In this document: positions 1-8,900 of the stretch, piece after piece
Layout of the letters: each line of letters opens with the position of its first letter
Position numbering within the stretch: position 1 is the stretch's first letter
From: JAIQET01 sp035542575
GTDB taxonomy: Bacteria; Acidobacteriota; Terriglobia; Terriglobales; Acidobacteriaceae
Length of the DNA stretch: 64,000 nucleotides
Assembly: GCA_035542575.1 (NCBI GenBank)
Contig: DATKLE010000077.1
Location: 1 to 64,000, forward strand
Direction: 5' to 3'
Position numbers and translations under genes: made by a program
Notes under the pieces: model-generated
What the model saw: the letters and a program-made list of their open reading frames with translations, nothing else
Told to the model about the DNA's origin: nothing
The model's database searches: none

Positions 1-42
1 GCCATAGGATTTCCTGAAGATTCCTTATTTAAGCGACTCCAT

Positions 43-117
43 TTTCGATTGCCGATTCCCGATTTTCGATTGAAAACTAAACGACATTGCAAATTGGCAA
101 TTGGAAATTGAAAATCG
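43..117. repeat. Heptamer inverted-repeat array A
   Basis: Four consecutive 7-nt units of the form NNNCGAT (43-70; e.g. TTTCGAT, TGCCGAT) are followed, after an 18-nt gap, by four 7-nt units at 89-116 (GCAAATT to GAAAATC) whose last unit is the reverse complement of the first-arm CGATTTTC. It lies just past the stop codon of the minus-strand aconitase gene. Period and register are read directly; function is unknown. Confidence 0.8.
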
Positions 118-119
118 CT

Positions 120-2063
120 CTAATCGAGCCCCAATTTCTTCGCCACTAGATTCTCCGCTCCTTGCGCGATGACCAGCGCCTGCGGCACGCTGCCCAGCGG
201 CGGGAAAGCAAACTTCTCGCCGCGCCAGTGAATTGTGCATGCCGTGAAATCAATATCGATTTCGTCGCCAGGAATAATCGTTTTCTGTTTCGTGGCGATT
301 TCCTTTGCAAACTGTTCGCGCAGGCGCTTGACCAGTTCCGGAACCTCGATACAGAGGAACCCATTGTTATACGCGTTGCGCAGGTAGGTTTGCGAGAAGC
401 TGGCGGCGATCACCATGGGGATGCCTTTGGCCTTCAGGCAGGTTACCGCCTGCTCGCGGCTGGAGCCAGTGCCGAAGTTGAAACCGCTGACGACGACATC
501 TCCGGCGCGGGTGCGGGCAGCAAATTGGGGATCGTAGTTCTCCATCACGACCTTCGCCATCATCTCGGGCGTCATGTCGTCGCGGTAGGTGTAGTCCTTG
601 CCGTAAATGGCGTCGGTGTTGACGTTGTCCTGCGGCAGGAAGACCAGGCGGCCCTTGACGCGGGCGGGAAAGCCGGGAAGGATTTCGACCTTTTCAGCGG
701 AGGCGCCGGTGGGGAACTCCTTATATATGCGTTCCGGGGCGCGGCTCGGCATTTCCTGCGGACCTTTGATGTAGCCGGCGACCGCGGACGCGGCCACCAC
801 TTCGGGGCTGGCCAGGTAGCACTGGGCGTCGCGCGATCCCATGCGGCCTTTGAAGTTGCGGTTGGTGGAGGAGATACCGACCTCGCCCGGTGCGAGCAGG
901 CCAACGCCCAAACCGATGCAGGGGCCGCAACCGGCGGGTAGGGGATGGGCGCCGGCATCGAGCAGGACTTGCCAGGCGCCACGGCGGGCGGCTTCCTCCT
1001 GTACCCAGTTGCTGGCCGCGCTCAGGTAGAACTTCACGCCGGGTGCGACCTTCTTGCCTCTCAGCACGCGGGCGGCGGCCTCCAGGTCTTCGACGCGGGA
1101 GTTGACACAGGAAATGAGATAGGCCTTGTTGATGGCGACCTTCTTCTTCTCCATGTTGGCGAGCGAGGCCATGACCTGCACCGTGTCGGGACCTGAGACA
1201 TGGGGCGTGATCTGGCTCAGATCGAGCGTGATGCGGGCGGCGTATACGGCGCCGGGATCCGGGCGGGGCGGATTCTTGGTCCAGTTCTCGATCTCTTTCT
1301 CGCTGAAGCGCTCGATGCCCTGGGCTTTCAGGCGCTGGTGGACACCCTTCAAATAGTTGATGGTGATCTCGTCCACCGGGAACCAACCGACGATCGGTCC
1401 CCATTCCGTGCTCATGTTGGAGATCGAGAAGCGGGCATCCATGGAGAGCGAGGCTACGCCGGGGCCGGAGAATTCGACGGCGGAGTTGAGCACCTCGTCG
1501 TGGTTGTAGATACCACACAGCGTAATGATGACGTCCTTTCCGGTCGTGCCCGCGGGCAGCTTGCCTTCGAGCACTACCTGGATGCTCCGCGGAATCTGCC
1601 ACCAGAATTCTCCCGTGGCCCAGACAGCGGCGGCATCGGTGCGGACGATGGGCGTGCCCACTGCGCCGAGCGCGCCGTACATGTTGGAGTGGGAGTCGGA
1701 GGCGACGACAAAAGATCCTGGCACAACATACCCGCGCTCGACCATGATCTGGTGGCCGATTCCCGAGCCGGCGGGATAGAAGTCCACGCCGTGTTCCTTG
1801 GCGAAGGCTTCGATAGAGCGGTACTTCTTCTGATTGGCCTCGTCCTGGTTCTGAATGTCGTGATCGAGGGCGAAGACCAGCTGCTGCGGGTTGTGAATCT
1901 CCTTGGCCCCGATGCCCTTGAATTTGCTCATCACCGCCGAGGTGTTGTCGTGGGTCATGACGCGGTGGGGGCGGATGGAGACGAAGTCTCCCGTGCGCAG
2001 GGGGCGGTTGGGCCCTTCGGCGAGATGCGACTGGGCGATCTTTTCGGTGATGGTCTGAGGCAT
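120..2063 (-). CDS. Aconitate hydratase, short Aquifex-type (aconitase/IPM isomerase family)
   Basis: About 647 residues. The N-terminal part is an aconitase catalytic domain with three [4Fe-4S] cysteines, one in ISCVNSRVEDL and two in CGPCIGLG. The C-terminal swivel domain carries GFNFGTGSSREQA. It resembles a fusion of LeuC and LeuD in a single chain and is far shorter than AcnA or AcnB (about 900). The expected reaction is citrate/isocitrate interconversion through cis-aconitate in the cytoplasm; a related tricarboxylate such as methylcitrate is possible. I chose the ATG at 2063 because the upstream in-frame TTG (2075) adds only four residues. Neither start has a clear Shine-Dalgarno. It lies directly downstream of a MmgE/PrpD gene on the same strand, which suggests joint use on a tricarboxylic acid. 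Confidence 0.88.
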   Translation of the reverse strand: MPQTITEKIAQSHLAEGPNRPLRTGDFVSIRPHRVMTHDNTSAVMSKFKGIGAKEIHNPQQLVFALDHDIQNQDEANQKKYRSIEAFAKEHGVDFYPAGSGIGHQIMVERGYVVPGSFVVASDSHSNMYGALGAVGTPIVRTDAAAVWATGEFWWQIPRSIQVVLEGKLPAGTTGKDVIITLCGIYNHDEVLNSAVEFSGPGVASLSMDARFSISNMSTEWGPIVGWFPVDEITINYLKGVHQRLKAQGIERFSEKEIENWTKNPPRPDPGAVYAARITLDLSQITPHVSGPDTVQVMASLANMEKKKVAINKAYLISCVNSRVEDLEAAARVLRGKKVAPGVKFYLSAASNWVQEEAARRGAWQVLLDAGAHPLPAGCGPCIGLGVGLLAPGEVGISSTNRNFKGRMGSRDAQCYLASPEVVAASAVAGYIKGPQEMPSRAPERIYKEFPTGASAEKVEILPGFPARVKGRLVFLPQDNVNTDAIYGKDYTYRDDMTPEMMAKVVMENYDPQFAARTRAGDVVVSGFNFGTGSSREQAVTCLKAKGIPMVIAASFSQTYLRNAYNNGFLCIEVPELVKRLREQFAKEIATKQKTIIPGDEIDIDFTACTIHWRGEKFAFPPLGSVPQALVIAQGAENLVAKKLGLD

Positions 2064-2102
2064 TGCTGATCCCAATCTGCGGGGGCGAGGCCTCCCGCCA
2101 CA

Positions 2103-2124
2103 GCCGGCAGGCCGCCGGCACTAC
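2103..2124. repeat. REP-like GC palindrome (copy 1)
   Basis: GCCGGC, a short AGGCC-type loop and a second GCCGGC, followed by ACTAC. It overlaps the stop codon of the PrpD gene (2121-2123). Nearly the same unit occurs at 30011-30032, with a GCTAC tail. Confidence 0.55.
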
Positions 2125-3566
2125 TTCTTTTTCGCTCTCTTGTTTGCTTGCGCCGCCCTCTTTGGCTTCACGTCTGCCTTCATCAGCGCCATCAACTTCG
2201 AAACTGAGGTGATTTTCTCCAAGTTCCAGATGGCGTCTTTCAGCTTCTTCTGCGCGCTGGGGGAGAGTACACCATTCGCCAGCGCGGCGAATTTCTCTTC
2301 AATTTCGGCATCACTCAGCGGGTTGCGCGGATCGCCCTTAGGATAATCCAGTTGCTTATGGAGCGAGCGGCCGTCGGTGGTGGTTATGTTGACAATCACG
2401 CGTTGCAGCGCAGGGAAAACCTTTTCGATCTCTGGATCGGCGACTACCTCGACTTTCTTCAATTGCGCGCGGATCGCGGGATCCATGATCTTTTTCATCC
2501 CGAACTGGGCAGGGGTCACCTGGCGATCCACCAGCGCGGCCGCGATCACGTAGGGCAGTGAGTGATCAGCCGTTTCTTTGGTGTGGGGGTCGTACTTGCT
2601 GGGATCGGAGAGGATGTCGGCGGCGCGGGCGAGGGAGCGGATCTGGACTTTCTGAACGTTCTCGGGGTGCAGATCGTTCTCCTTGACCAAATCAAGCACC
2701 GCGGAGATCGGCGCGTGGGTGAGGGCCTCCGTCGGAAAGAATTTCATTCCGCACTGGGTGATACGCCAGGATTCGCCCAGGCCGTCGGTGAGAAGATTCA
2801 GCTTCCATTCCGGTCCGAAGCAGTGGGTGAGTCCTTCTTTGCCGTCCACTACGTGTTCGGGGCCGGTGTACCCCTTTTCTGCCATGAGCGCAGCCAGGAC
2901 TCCGCTCTGCGTCGCCATGGGGTCCACGGTGTTCTTCATCATGGTGAGCTTGCCGGCGGTGACGGCGCCCAAGGTGCAATGGCGCGAAGCCGAGATGCCG
3001 ATGGCGTGCTGAATTCTCTCCCACGGAAGGTGCAGCGCTCGGCCCGCAACAATGGGCGATACGAACGCCGTCAACGTCGCATGATGCCAGCCACGTTCGC
3101 GAATGCCGGGAAAAGCAGCCTCGCAAAGACGCATTTCGAACTCATGTCCGAGCACCAGGCCGACGATCAGCTCGCGGCCGTCGCTCTTCGCGCGTTCGCA
3201 GCAGGCCATCGCGGCGGGGAAAATGTCGGAGGGATGCGATGGGTCCTGCTTCCAGTAGATGTCGTTGTAGTCCATGCAGCGGATCATCAGAGCATTGGCC
3301 AGCGACGCGGAGACCGGGTCGATGCGCTTGCCGGTGCCGATGACGGTGGAAGGTCCGCGACCGGCGATCTCATCGAGGACCTCCAGCGCTATCTTCACGT
3401 CGTGCTGCTGGTATCCACCCAACGCGCAGCCCACGGAGTCGAGCAGGAAGCGCTTGGCCTGATAGACGGCCTCCTGCGAAAGCTGCTTGTAGCTGAGACC
3501 GGCCGCCCAGCGGGACATGGCAGCGGTAACAGCTTCTTTGGTCGCGAGGGCTTCTTTAGCGGACAA
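2121..3566 (-). CDS. MmgE/PrpD family protein (2-methylcitrate dehydratase-like)
   Basis: 481 residues, typical MmgE/PrpD length. Family features include the N-terminal helical segment, a DYNDIYWKQDPSHPSD active-site-like stretch near residues 100-115, and the PrpD-like ETADHSLPYVIA segment near 335. The family contains 2-methylcitrate dehydratase, cis-aconitate decarboxylase and iminodisuccinate epimerase, so substrate is not fixed by homology. The start is TTG at 3566, chosen because GAGGAG (complement at 3572-3577) stands 5 nt upstream. The last about 20 residues are very rich in Lys/Arg/Ala (ending AKKK), an unusual basic tail. The aconitase gene follows after 57 nt. No prpB or prpC is in the window. 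Confidence 0.88.
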   Translation of the reverse strand: MSAKEALATKEAVTAAMSRWAAGLSYKQLSQEAVYQAKRFLLDSVGCALGGYQQHDVKIALEVLDEIAGRGPSTVIGTGKRIDPVSASLANALMIRCMDYNDIYWKQDPSHPSDIFPAAMACCERAKSDGRELIVGLVLGHEFEMRLCEAAFPGIRERGWHHATLTAFVSPIVAGRALHLPWERIQHAIGISASRHCTLGAVTAGKLTMMKNTVDPMATQSGVLAALMAEKGYTGPEHVVDGKEGLTHCFGPEWKLNLLTDGLGESWRITQCGMKFFPTEALTHAPISAVLDLVKENDLHPENVQKVQIRSLARAADILSDPSKYDPHTKETADHSLPYVIAAALVDRQVTPAQFGMKKIMDPAIRAQLKKVEVVADPEIEKVFPALQRVIVNITTTDGRSLHKQLDYPKGDPRNPLSDAEIEEKFAALANGVLSPSAQKKLKDAIWNLEKITSVSKLMALMKADVKPKRAAQANKRAKKK

Positions 3567-3580
3567 GGACTCTCCTCAAA

Positions 3581-3644
3581 GTTTCGAGTTTCAAGTTTTC
3601 GGGAAGCTCAGGCCTCAGCGCTCGAAATATGAAACTCGAAACTC
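3581..3644. repeat. Heptamer inverted-repeat array B
   Basis: Arm 1 has GTTTCGA and GTTTCAA followed by GTTTTCG (3581-3601). Arm 2 has GAAATAT then two GAAACTC units (3624-3644). The arms are reverse complements of each other around GAGTTTC/GAAACTC. It fills most of the gap between the HD-like gene and the PrpD gene. Confidence 0.8.
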
Positions 3645-3654
3645 TTCTTACTTC

Positions 3655-4227
3655 TCACTTCACTTTCACGTTCTTCGGGTTCTTGAACGGCAAGAACGCC
3701 ATGAAGTCCGCGTGGTGCACGATGTAGGCCTCGGTGGTGCGTTTCACCAAATCACCCTCGGCGGCGTGGGCCGCGATGATGTGGCAGACTTCGTCCGGGA
3801 CACCGCATTCCAGGGCCAGGGCAACTCCCGTGAAGGGATGGCGCAGGGCCTCGCCGCGCTCGCTTTGGCGGCTCTTGCCGTCGGGGCCGAGTTCGTACTC
3901 GAGCAACTTGCCGACATCTGCCAGAATCGCGCCGGCAATGACCGTGTCCATGTCAATGGGCAGGGCGCGTCCCATGAACTCCTGCATGGCTTCGGCGCTC
4001 TGGCGCGCGATGTGCACCACGCAGCGCTTGTGCTCCATGAAGGTGATGGGGCAAGCGGGCACCAGCAGCGTGAAGGGGATGCGGTTCAGATCATCGGGCT
4101 TCAGCGGGCTGCGCTCCAAAGCCTTGATCCAGGTCTGGGTGACCTGTTCGCGCAGTTTCGGGCTCTCGATCCACTCAATCTCTGGCCACAGCCGTGCGAC
4201 AGCCTCACGCATGCGTCCCGTCTCCAT
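3655..4227 (-). CDS. HD-superfamily-like protein with altered metal motif
   Basis: About 190 residues with the outline of an HD phosphohydrolase: EHKRCVVHIAR near the start, AGAILADVGKLLEYE where the family has the HD dyad, HPFTGVALA followed by an AAHAAEG helix, and a late VHHADFM. The His of the HD dyad is replaced by Ala, so the fold is likely but metal hydrolysis is doubtful. ATG 4227 is the best start by position (TTG at 4233 and ATG at 4212 are alternatives), and none has a good Shine-Dalgarno. The gene is co-directional with, and upstream of, the PrpD-aconitase pair across heptamer array B. Substrate is unknown. Confidence 0.7.
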   Translation of the reverse strand: METGRMREAVARLWPEIEWIESPKLREQVTQTWIKALERSPLKPDDLNRIPFTLLVPACPITFMEHKRCVVHIARQSAEAMQEFMGRALPIDMDTVIAGAILADVGKLLEYELGPDGKSRQSERGEALRHPFTGVALALECGVPDEVCHIIAAHAAEGDLVKRTTEAYIVHHADFMAFLPFKNPKNVKVK

Positions 4228-4358
4228 AAGCAAACCACTTAGCTTACCTTGCGGGCGGAGGGGCCGTCGAGGGGGAGCAGGGGAACACAGGAGCTGACGG
4301 TCAGCGCAGCGCCACGAGTTTCCGCATCCGCATTCAAGCTGTTTACTGCATGGAAGCA

Positions 4359-4379
4359 GTTCCCGGTTCTCGGTTGGCG
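4359..4379. repeat. Heptamer array C (single arm)
   Basis: Three adjacent 7-nt units, GTTCCCG, GTTCTCG, GTTGGCG. They end about 9 nt before the -10 box of the kinase gene. Confidence 0.6.
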
Positions 4380-4387
4380 AACGGCAC

Positions 4388-4393
4388 TATAAT
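4388..4393 (+). promoter_or_regulatory. -10 box TATAAT of the kinase gene
   Basis: A perfect TATAAT ends 3 nt before GTG 4397 and 9 nt before ATG 4403. The predicted transcription start (about 7 nt past the box) falls between the two candidate start codons, implying a leaderless or near-leaderless mRNA from ATG 4403. Confidence 0.6.
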
Positions 4394-4396
4394 GCC

Positions 4397-7075
4397 GTGA
4401 CGATGCCGGTTGCACCCGGAACCAGGATCGGGGACTGCGAAATCCTCGCCCCGCTCGGCGCGGGAGGAATGGGAGAGGTGTATCGCGCACGGGACTTGAG
4501 CCTGGGCCGCGAGGTGGCGGTCAAGGTGCTGCCGGAGCAGCTGGCGTCCGATCCGGAGCGGCTGCGGCGTTTTGAGCAGGAAGCGCGGACAGCCGCCGCC
4601 CTCAACCATCCCAACATTCTCGCAGTTTATCGTTTCGGCACCACCGAAGCGCGCACACCCTACTTGATTACCGAACTGTTGCAAGGGCAGACGCTGCGGG
4701 AGCGGCTCAGCCAGGGCACGATCGCAGTACGCAAGGCGATCGATCTTGCGCTGCAGGTTGTGCGGGGGCTCGGCGCGGCCCATGACCGCGGCATCGTGCA
4801 TCGCGACCTGAAGCCGGAGAACATCTTTCTGACTCGGGATGGGGTAGTCAAGATTCTGGACTTCGGGCTGGCCAAGCTGATGGCGCCTGAAACCTCCGGC
4901 GAGCAAAGCGCAGTGGCGACCATCGGCGCTACCGAGCCCGGCGTGGTGCTGGGAACGGCGGGATACATGTCGCCGGAGCAGGTGCGCGGGCAGGCGGCGG
5001 ACCACCGCTCCGACATCTTCAGCCTAGGCGCCATTCTTTACGAGATGCTCTCCGGCAATCGTGCCTTCAGGGGCAAGACCACGGCGGACACGATGAGTGC
5101 GATCTTGAAGGAGGAGCCGATCGAGCTGTCCTCCAGCGTGCGCAACCTTCCCCCCGCCCTGGGACGCATCGTGCACCGTTGCCTGGAGAAGGAAGCGGCG
5201 GAGCGCTTCCAATCCGCACGGGACCTGGCGTTTTACCTGGAGTTGCTCAGCAAAGACGAGAGCGGCAGCGGGACGGCGATTGCCCTGGCGTCCACGAGGA
5301 AGACTCGCGCGCCGATCGCGTTGCTGATGGGACTTGCCATTCTGGTAGCTGCCGGGTTTGGCGTTCTAGGTGGACGGTGGATGAGCCGGCCTCAGCAAGG
5401 CTCAAAGACAGTCAACTTGCGGCGTCTCACTGATTTTATTGGCATGGAGCAATTCCCGGCGCTTTCCCCGGACGGCAGGTCGGTGGCCTTCACCGCCGAA
5501 GTAAGTGGGCAGCGGCAAATCTGGGTGCGTCTGCTCTCTGGCGGCAGTCCTTTGCAGATTACGCATGACGATGCCGACCACCAGTCGCCCCGATGGTCTG
5601 CGGACTCGGCTTCGATCATCTACTTTTCGCCGTCCTCGCAAGCAAATGATCTCGGGCAGGTCTGGGAGATTCCTGCCCTGGGCGGGACGGCGCGGCCGGT
5701 CGTGAGCAGCCTGATTCCGGCGGACTTGAGCCATGACGGCAAGCACATGGCCTATATGCGCCCGGACCAGGGGAAGGTTGACATCCTTACTGCCGATCCG
5801 GATGGATCCAATCCGCAAGTGGCGGCGCGATTGCCGTCGGACTTTGCCTACTCCAACCTGCGTTGGTCTCCGGACGATCGCCTGCTGGCCTACCAAAGCG
5901 GGCGCACGTTCGATTTTGACGTCTTCTACGTGTCAGCAGTGGGCGGCACGCCGCAACGCTTGACTCATGATGGAAATCCGCAGAGCGGTTTTTCGTGGCT
6001 ACCGGACGGGTCGGGGGTGATCTTCAGTTCGGGTCGCGGAGACACCGTGCTGTACATGCCGACCATGAATTTGTGGAAGGCTCGAGTGGATGGAACGGGG
6101 CTGCAACAAATCACGTTCGGCGAGACTTCCTATCTTTTCCCCGATGTGGATCGGGACGGAAATATCGCAGCCACCCGGGCGCGGATCGCATTCGATATCT
6201 GGAAATATCCAGCCGACGGGCCGCCGAAGGAGAACGTGCGCCAGGGCATTCAGATCACACGTCAAACCGGATCGGTGCAGACGCCATCCGTGTCGCCCAA
6301 CGATCGCGAACTGGTCTATCTGAGTGACAGCGGAGGCCACGGGAATCTCTGGATCTTGGACCTGGCAAGCGGCCAGAGCCGTCAATTGACCTTTGTCGAG
6401 GACCCACAAGTGACGGTGGGCGTGCCAGTGTGGTCGCCAGATGATGCCCACATCTCCTACGTTACCCGCGGCAAGACGGGGTGGAATGTAGACCAGTGGG
6501 TGGTAAATCCCGATGGCAGCAACCCGCACAAAGTTTCGGACGGGGGCGGTTGGGCTTGCTGGTCGTGGGACGGGAAGTGGCTCTATGTCGCCCCACCGAG
6601 CCAGAAGGGCTTTCGAATCGAGAAGGTGAATGCGGACGGAACCCAGCACGTCGTCATTCAGGAGGATGGGATGAAGCCGGCCATCAGCCCAGACGGCACG
6701 CTGTATTACGCAGTGAACCTGGCCACACTGAATGGAGTGGCAGACCTGGAGATTCGTGCCGCCAAACCAGACACCGCATCAAGCCGGGCCGTCGCCCGTA
6801 TTCCAGGTTCGCGCCTCTCAGCACTGACCAGTGTGATGCAGCCGGTAATTTCTCCCGATGGCAAGTGGCTGGCGATGCTGTTGCTCGATGGTCCAACCAC
6901 CAATGTCTGGGCGTTGCCGACCAGCGGCGGCGAGCTGCGGCGCATCACCGACTTCGGACATGAAGCGACGTTCATTGCCCGCCGGGTCTCCTGGTCTTCG
7001 GACGGAAAATCTATTTACGCGGCAGTCGGAAAAGGTGAGGCCGATATCGTGTTGCTCAGCAACCTGGTGCACTAA
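4397..7075 (+). CDS. Membrane Ser/Thr protein kinase with C-terminal TolB/PD40 propeller
   Basis: 892 residues from GTG 4397 (890 from ATG 4403, which fits better if the mRNA is leaderless). Residues about 10-285 form a Hanks-type kinase: GAGGMGEVY glycine loop, VAVKVL lysine, HRDLKPEN catalytic loop, DFGLA, and GTAGYMSPEQV activation end. A single hydrophobic segment (ALLMGLAILVAAGFGVLGG, about 312-330) follows. The rest is a series of WD40-like/PD40 repeats of the TolB type with recurring LSPDGR, WSPDD and SPDGKWL motifs, expected outside the membrane. All catalytic residues are present. This architecture is common and expanded in Acidobacteriota. The secreted Ig-like protein follows after 17 nt, so the two may form one transcription unit. 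The ligand of the propeller is unknown. Confidence 0.92.
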   Translation: MTMPVAPGTRIGDCEILAPLGAGGMGEVYRARDLSLGREVAVKVLPEQLASDPERLRRFEQEARTAAALNHPNILAVYRFGTTEARTPYLITELLQGQTLRERLSQGTIAVRKAIDLALQVVRGLGAAHDRGIVHRDLKPENIFLTRDGVVKILDFGLAKLMAPETSGEQSAVATIGATEPGVVLGTAGYMSPEQVRGQAADHRSDIFSLGAILYEMLSGNRAFRGKTTADTMSAILKEEPIELSSSVRNLPPALGRIVHRCLEKEAAERFQSARDLAFYLELLSKDESGSGTAIALASTRKTRAPIALLMGLAILVAAGFGVLGGRWMSRPQQGSKTVNLRRLTDFIGMEQFPALSPDGRSVAFTAEVSGQRQIWVRLLSGGSPLQITHDDADHQSPRWSADSASIIYFSPSSQANDLGQVWEIPALGGTARPVVSSLIPADLSHDGKHMAYMRPDQGKVDILTADPDGSNPQVAARLPSDFAYSNLRWSPDDRLLAYQSGRTFDFDVFYVSAVGGTPQRLTHDGNPQSGFSWLPDGSGVIFSSGRGDTVLYMPTMNLWKARVDGTGLQQITFGETSYLFPDVDRDGNIAATRARIAFDIWKYPADGPPKENVRQGIQITRQTGSVQTPSVSPNDRELVYLSDSGGHGNLWILDLASGQSRQLTFVEDPQVTVGVPVWSPDDAHISYVTRGKTGWNVDQWVVNPDGSNPHKVSDGGGWACWSWDGKWLYVAPPSQKGFRIEKVNADGTQHVVIQEDGMKPAISPDGTLYYAVNLATLNGVADLEIRAAKPDTASSRAVARIPGSRLSALTSVMQPVISPDGKWLAMLLLDGPTTNVWALPTSGGELRRITDFGHEATFIARRVSWSSDGKSIYAAVGKGEADIVLLSNLVH

Positions 7076-7092
7076 GGAGTGCGAACGCCGTC

Positions 7093-7779
7093 GTGTTATT
7101 TCAAACCAAATTGTGTGGCGCTGTCCTGGTTGTTGTGTCGGCTGCGGCCGCTTTCGCAGGACAGCAGACTACAGCCACGGTGGAGCCGCTCACCATACGG
7201 ACGGCGAACCTGCCCAAGGCGAATGTGCGGCGTGAGTATCAGTACCGCCTGGAGGCGCAGGGCGGAACCAGTCCTTTGAAGTGGCGGGTGAGTGGCGGTT
7301 CCCTGCCTCCGGGCGTGGTGCTGAGTGAGGAAGGGACCATCAGCGGTATTCCCACGCAGGCCGGGACGTTTCGCTTTACCGCGACGGTTACCGACAGCGG
7401 TAAGCCGGCGTATGAACGTAGCCAGGAACTGACATTGCGGGTGGTGATGCCACTGCTCGCCGAGTGGAGCACATATCCGGCAATCAATGGGCGCCGGGTG
7501 GTGGGGGCGATCAAGGTCTCCAACCAGACCGAGAATGACTTCGACCTGACGGTAATCATTCTGGCGATCAATGAGATCGGGCGAGCCACCGCGGTGGGCT
7601 ACCGACGCCTGACTCTGAAGAGCGAAACCGACGAACTCGAGATAGCATTCGCGGAAAACCTGCCCACTGGGTCCTACGATGTGAACGCCGATGTGGTGGC
7701 GGAGGTGCCTGCGACCGAGACGATCTACCGCGCACGGCTGGTGACCCGGGAAAAACTGCGGGTGGTGGAGGGGCCGTGA
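7093..7779 (+). CDS. Secreted protein with a putative Ig-like (He_PIG) domain
   Basis: 228 residues from GTG 7093. An N-terminal signal peptide (hydrophobic VLVVVSAAAAFAG) leads to a mature start near QQTTA. Residues about 45-115 match the putative-Ig motif with LPPGVVLSEEGTISGIPTQAG, the classic hairpin of these domains. The second half is a beta-rich stretch without a family I recognise. It lies just downstream of the kinase gene and could be a periplasmic partner or substrate; that link is inference from position only. Confidence 0.75.
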   Translation: MLFQTKLCGAVLVVVSAAAAFAGQQTTATVEPLTIRTANLPKANVRREYQYRLEAQGGTSPLKWRVSGGSLPPGVVLSEEGTISGIPTQAGTFRFTATVTDSGKPAYERSQELTLRVVMPLLAEWSTYPAINGRRVVGAIKVSNQTENDFDLTVIILAINEIGRATAVGYRRLTLKSETDELEIAFAENLPTGSYDVNADVVAEVPATETIYRARLVTREKLRVVEGP

Positions 7780-7877
7780 GCTGCGGGCCGTGTGCGCAAC
7801 AAGGGGCCGTACCCCGGGGACCGAAGCAGACGTGACGATGGTAATGTAGCGAGCGCTGGCCGCGCCGCTGTTCGTTG

Positions 7878-7883
7878 TAGAAT
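7878..7883 (+). promoter_or_regulatory. Possible -10 box TAGAAT
   Basis: TAGAAT matches 5 of 6 consensus positions, 52 nt before the start of the small membrane protein gene. No convincing -35 was seen. Confidence 0.35.
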
Positions 7884-7935
7884 TAGCCGCTAAGCAGCCT
7901 TGGCCTCAACGCCGACGGCACTTTGACCGCTTGCG

Positions 7936-8349
7936 ATGGAACTACTCCTCAACTTCTTGTGGCTGCTCCTCCTGCTGCCGGCCTATTGGCTGTCGCAGCG
8001 CGGGTCATCGGCGTCACCGCTAGCGGGCGGGTTCCAGTCCAGGCGTGGTTTGATTGTGCTGGGCTGCGCCGTGCTGCTGTTGTTCCCGGTCGTCTCGGCC
8101 ACGGACGATATCCACGCCATTCGCCGGGACATGGAAGAGTCCAGCAGCGGCAAGAGCAGTGTAAGTGGTGGCAGCAGGCACCGAGGACGCCCCAGTGTCC
8201 CAGCCCAGCCGCTTGCGCAATCGAGCCCTGACACACAGTTCCCCGCTGGGCGGCACGTCTGCGGACTGGTAGTAGCGGACGCCACCCGCCTCGGCAAAAC
8301 GGTTTTGCTCACCATCCGAGCCGTCCGGGCTCCTCCCTTCCTCGGCTAG
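7936..8349 (+). CDS. Small membrane protein of unknown function (acidobacterial type)
   Basis: 137 residues. Two hydrophobic helices, one at the extreme N-terminus (LLLNFLWLLLLLPAYWL) and one around residues 38-55, are separated by a short basic loop. FPVVSATDDIHAIRRDMEESS follows the second helix. I recall this FPVxSATDDxHAxR motif from short hypothetical proteins in acidobacterial genomes. The C-terminal half is Pro/Ser-rich and low in complexity. No catalytic motif is visible and the role is unknown. Confidence 0.65.
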   Translation: MELLLNFLWLLLLLPAYWLSQRGSSASPLAGGFQSRRGLIVLGCAVLLLFPVVSATDDIHAIRRDMEESSSGKSSVSGGSRHRGRPSVPAQPLAQSSPDTQFPAGRHVCGLVVADATRLGKTVLLTIRAVRAPPFLG

Positions 8350-8900
8350 TACTTTGGATTGCCGCTTGCCTGCGGCGAAAGCCTCCTTCTTTCAAGTCGT
8401 GAAACGCACCTGCGGGATGCTGGTTTGACCGGCCCCGCCGAGTCTGTTGCCGGCACTCCGGCGTGTAACTGAATTGCCAGACGCGGGAGACCCTGGCAAT
8501 GCGGACCGATTTCTTGAGTTCAAGGGCGAGAGTGGCCTCCTTAGCTTTTGCCCTTGGAGCGGCACGGCAGAGACCACGCCCCTCTGCCGTGCCAACCTGA
8601 TTCTTGTGGGCCGCCGCGGACAGTCGTTCCACCTCGACCTTGAGAATGTCCTAGCCCACGGACGTGAAAGCTGTTCACGCCAGGAATCTCAAGCACTCGA
8701 GCTCAAAGTTCCATCTTGGGAATGCACCTTCCCCTATTTCCAATTAGGGCTGTCGTCTTCCTCTGTCGAGCGAGAAAATCAAGATGGCTGGCATTTTCGG
8801 GCATCTGGGCATGACCCGGTAGCTGTCCCGACTGGCGGCCAAATGGAAATTCGCCCGGGCCTCCGGAGCGGGGGCCCAAATCGGCGCCTCGAGGAAAACC
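8350..8900. other. Gene-free stretch before the MttB-family gene
   Basis: No open frame here looks like a protein: the 165-codon + frame from 8447 has no recognisable domain and runs into the methyltransferase start. One inverted repeat is visible, ATTGCCAG (8473-8480) pairing with CTGGCAAT (8493-8500) around a 12-nt loop. I see no riboswitch core that I can name. GAGGAAA just before 8901 is the ribosome binding site of the next gene. Confidence 0.5.

Noticed and set aside
1200..2069. 289-codon plus-strand frame opposite the aconitase gene
   Set aside because: Antisense shadow produced by GC-rich codons; no homology and no ribosome site.
721..2121. 466-codon minus-strand frame overlapping the aconitase gene
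   Set aside because: It is a shifted frame of the aconitase gene: low-complexity Arg/Pro/His product, no domain, and the aconitase frame has all motifs.
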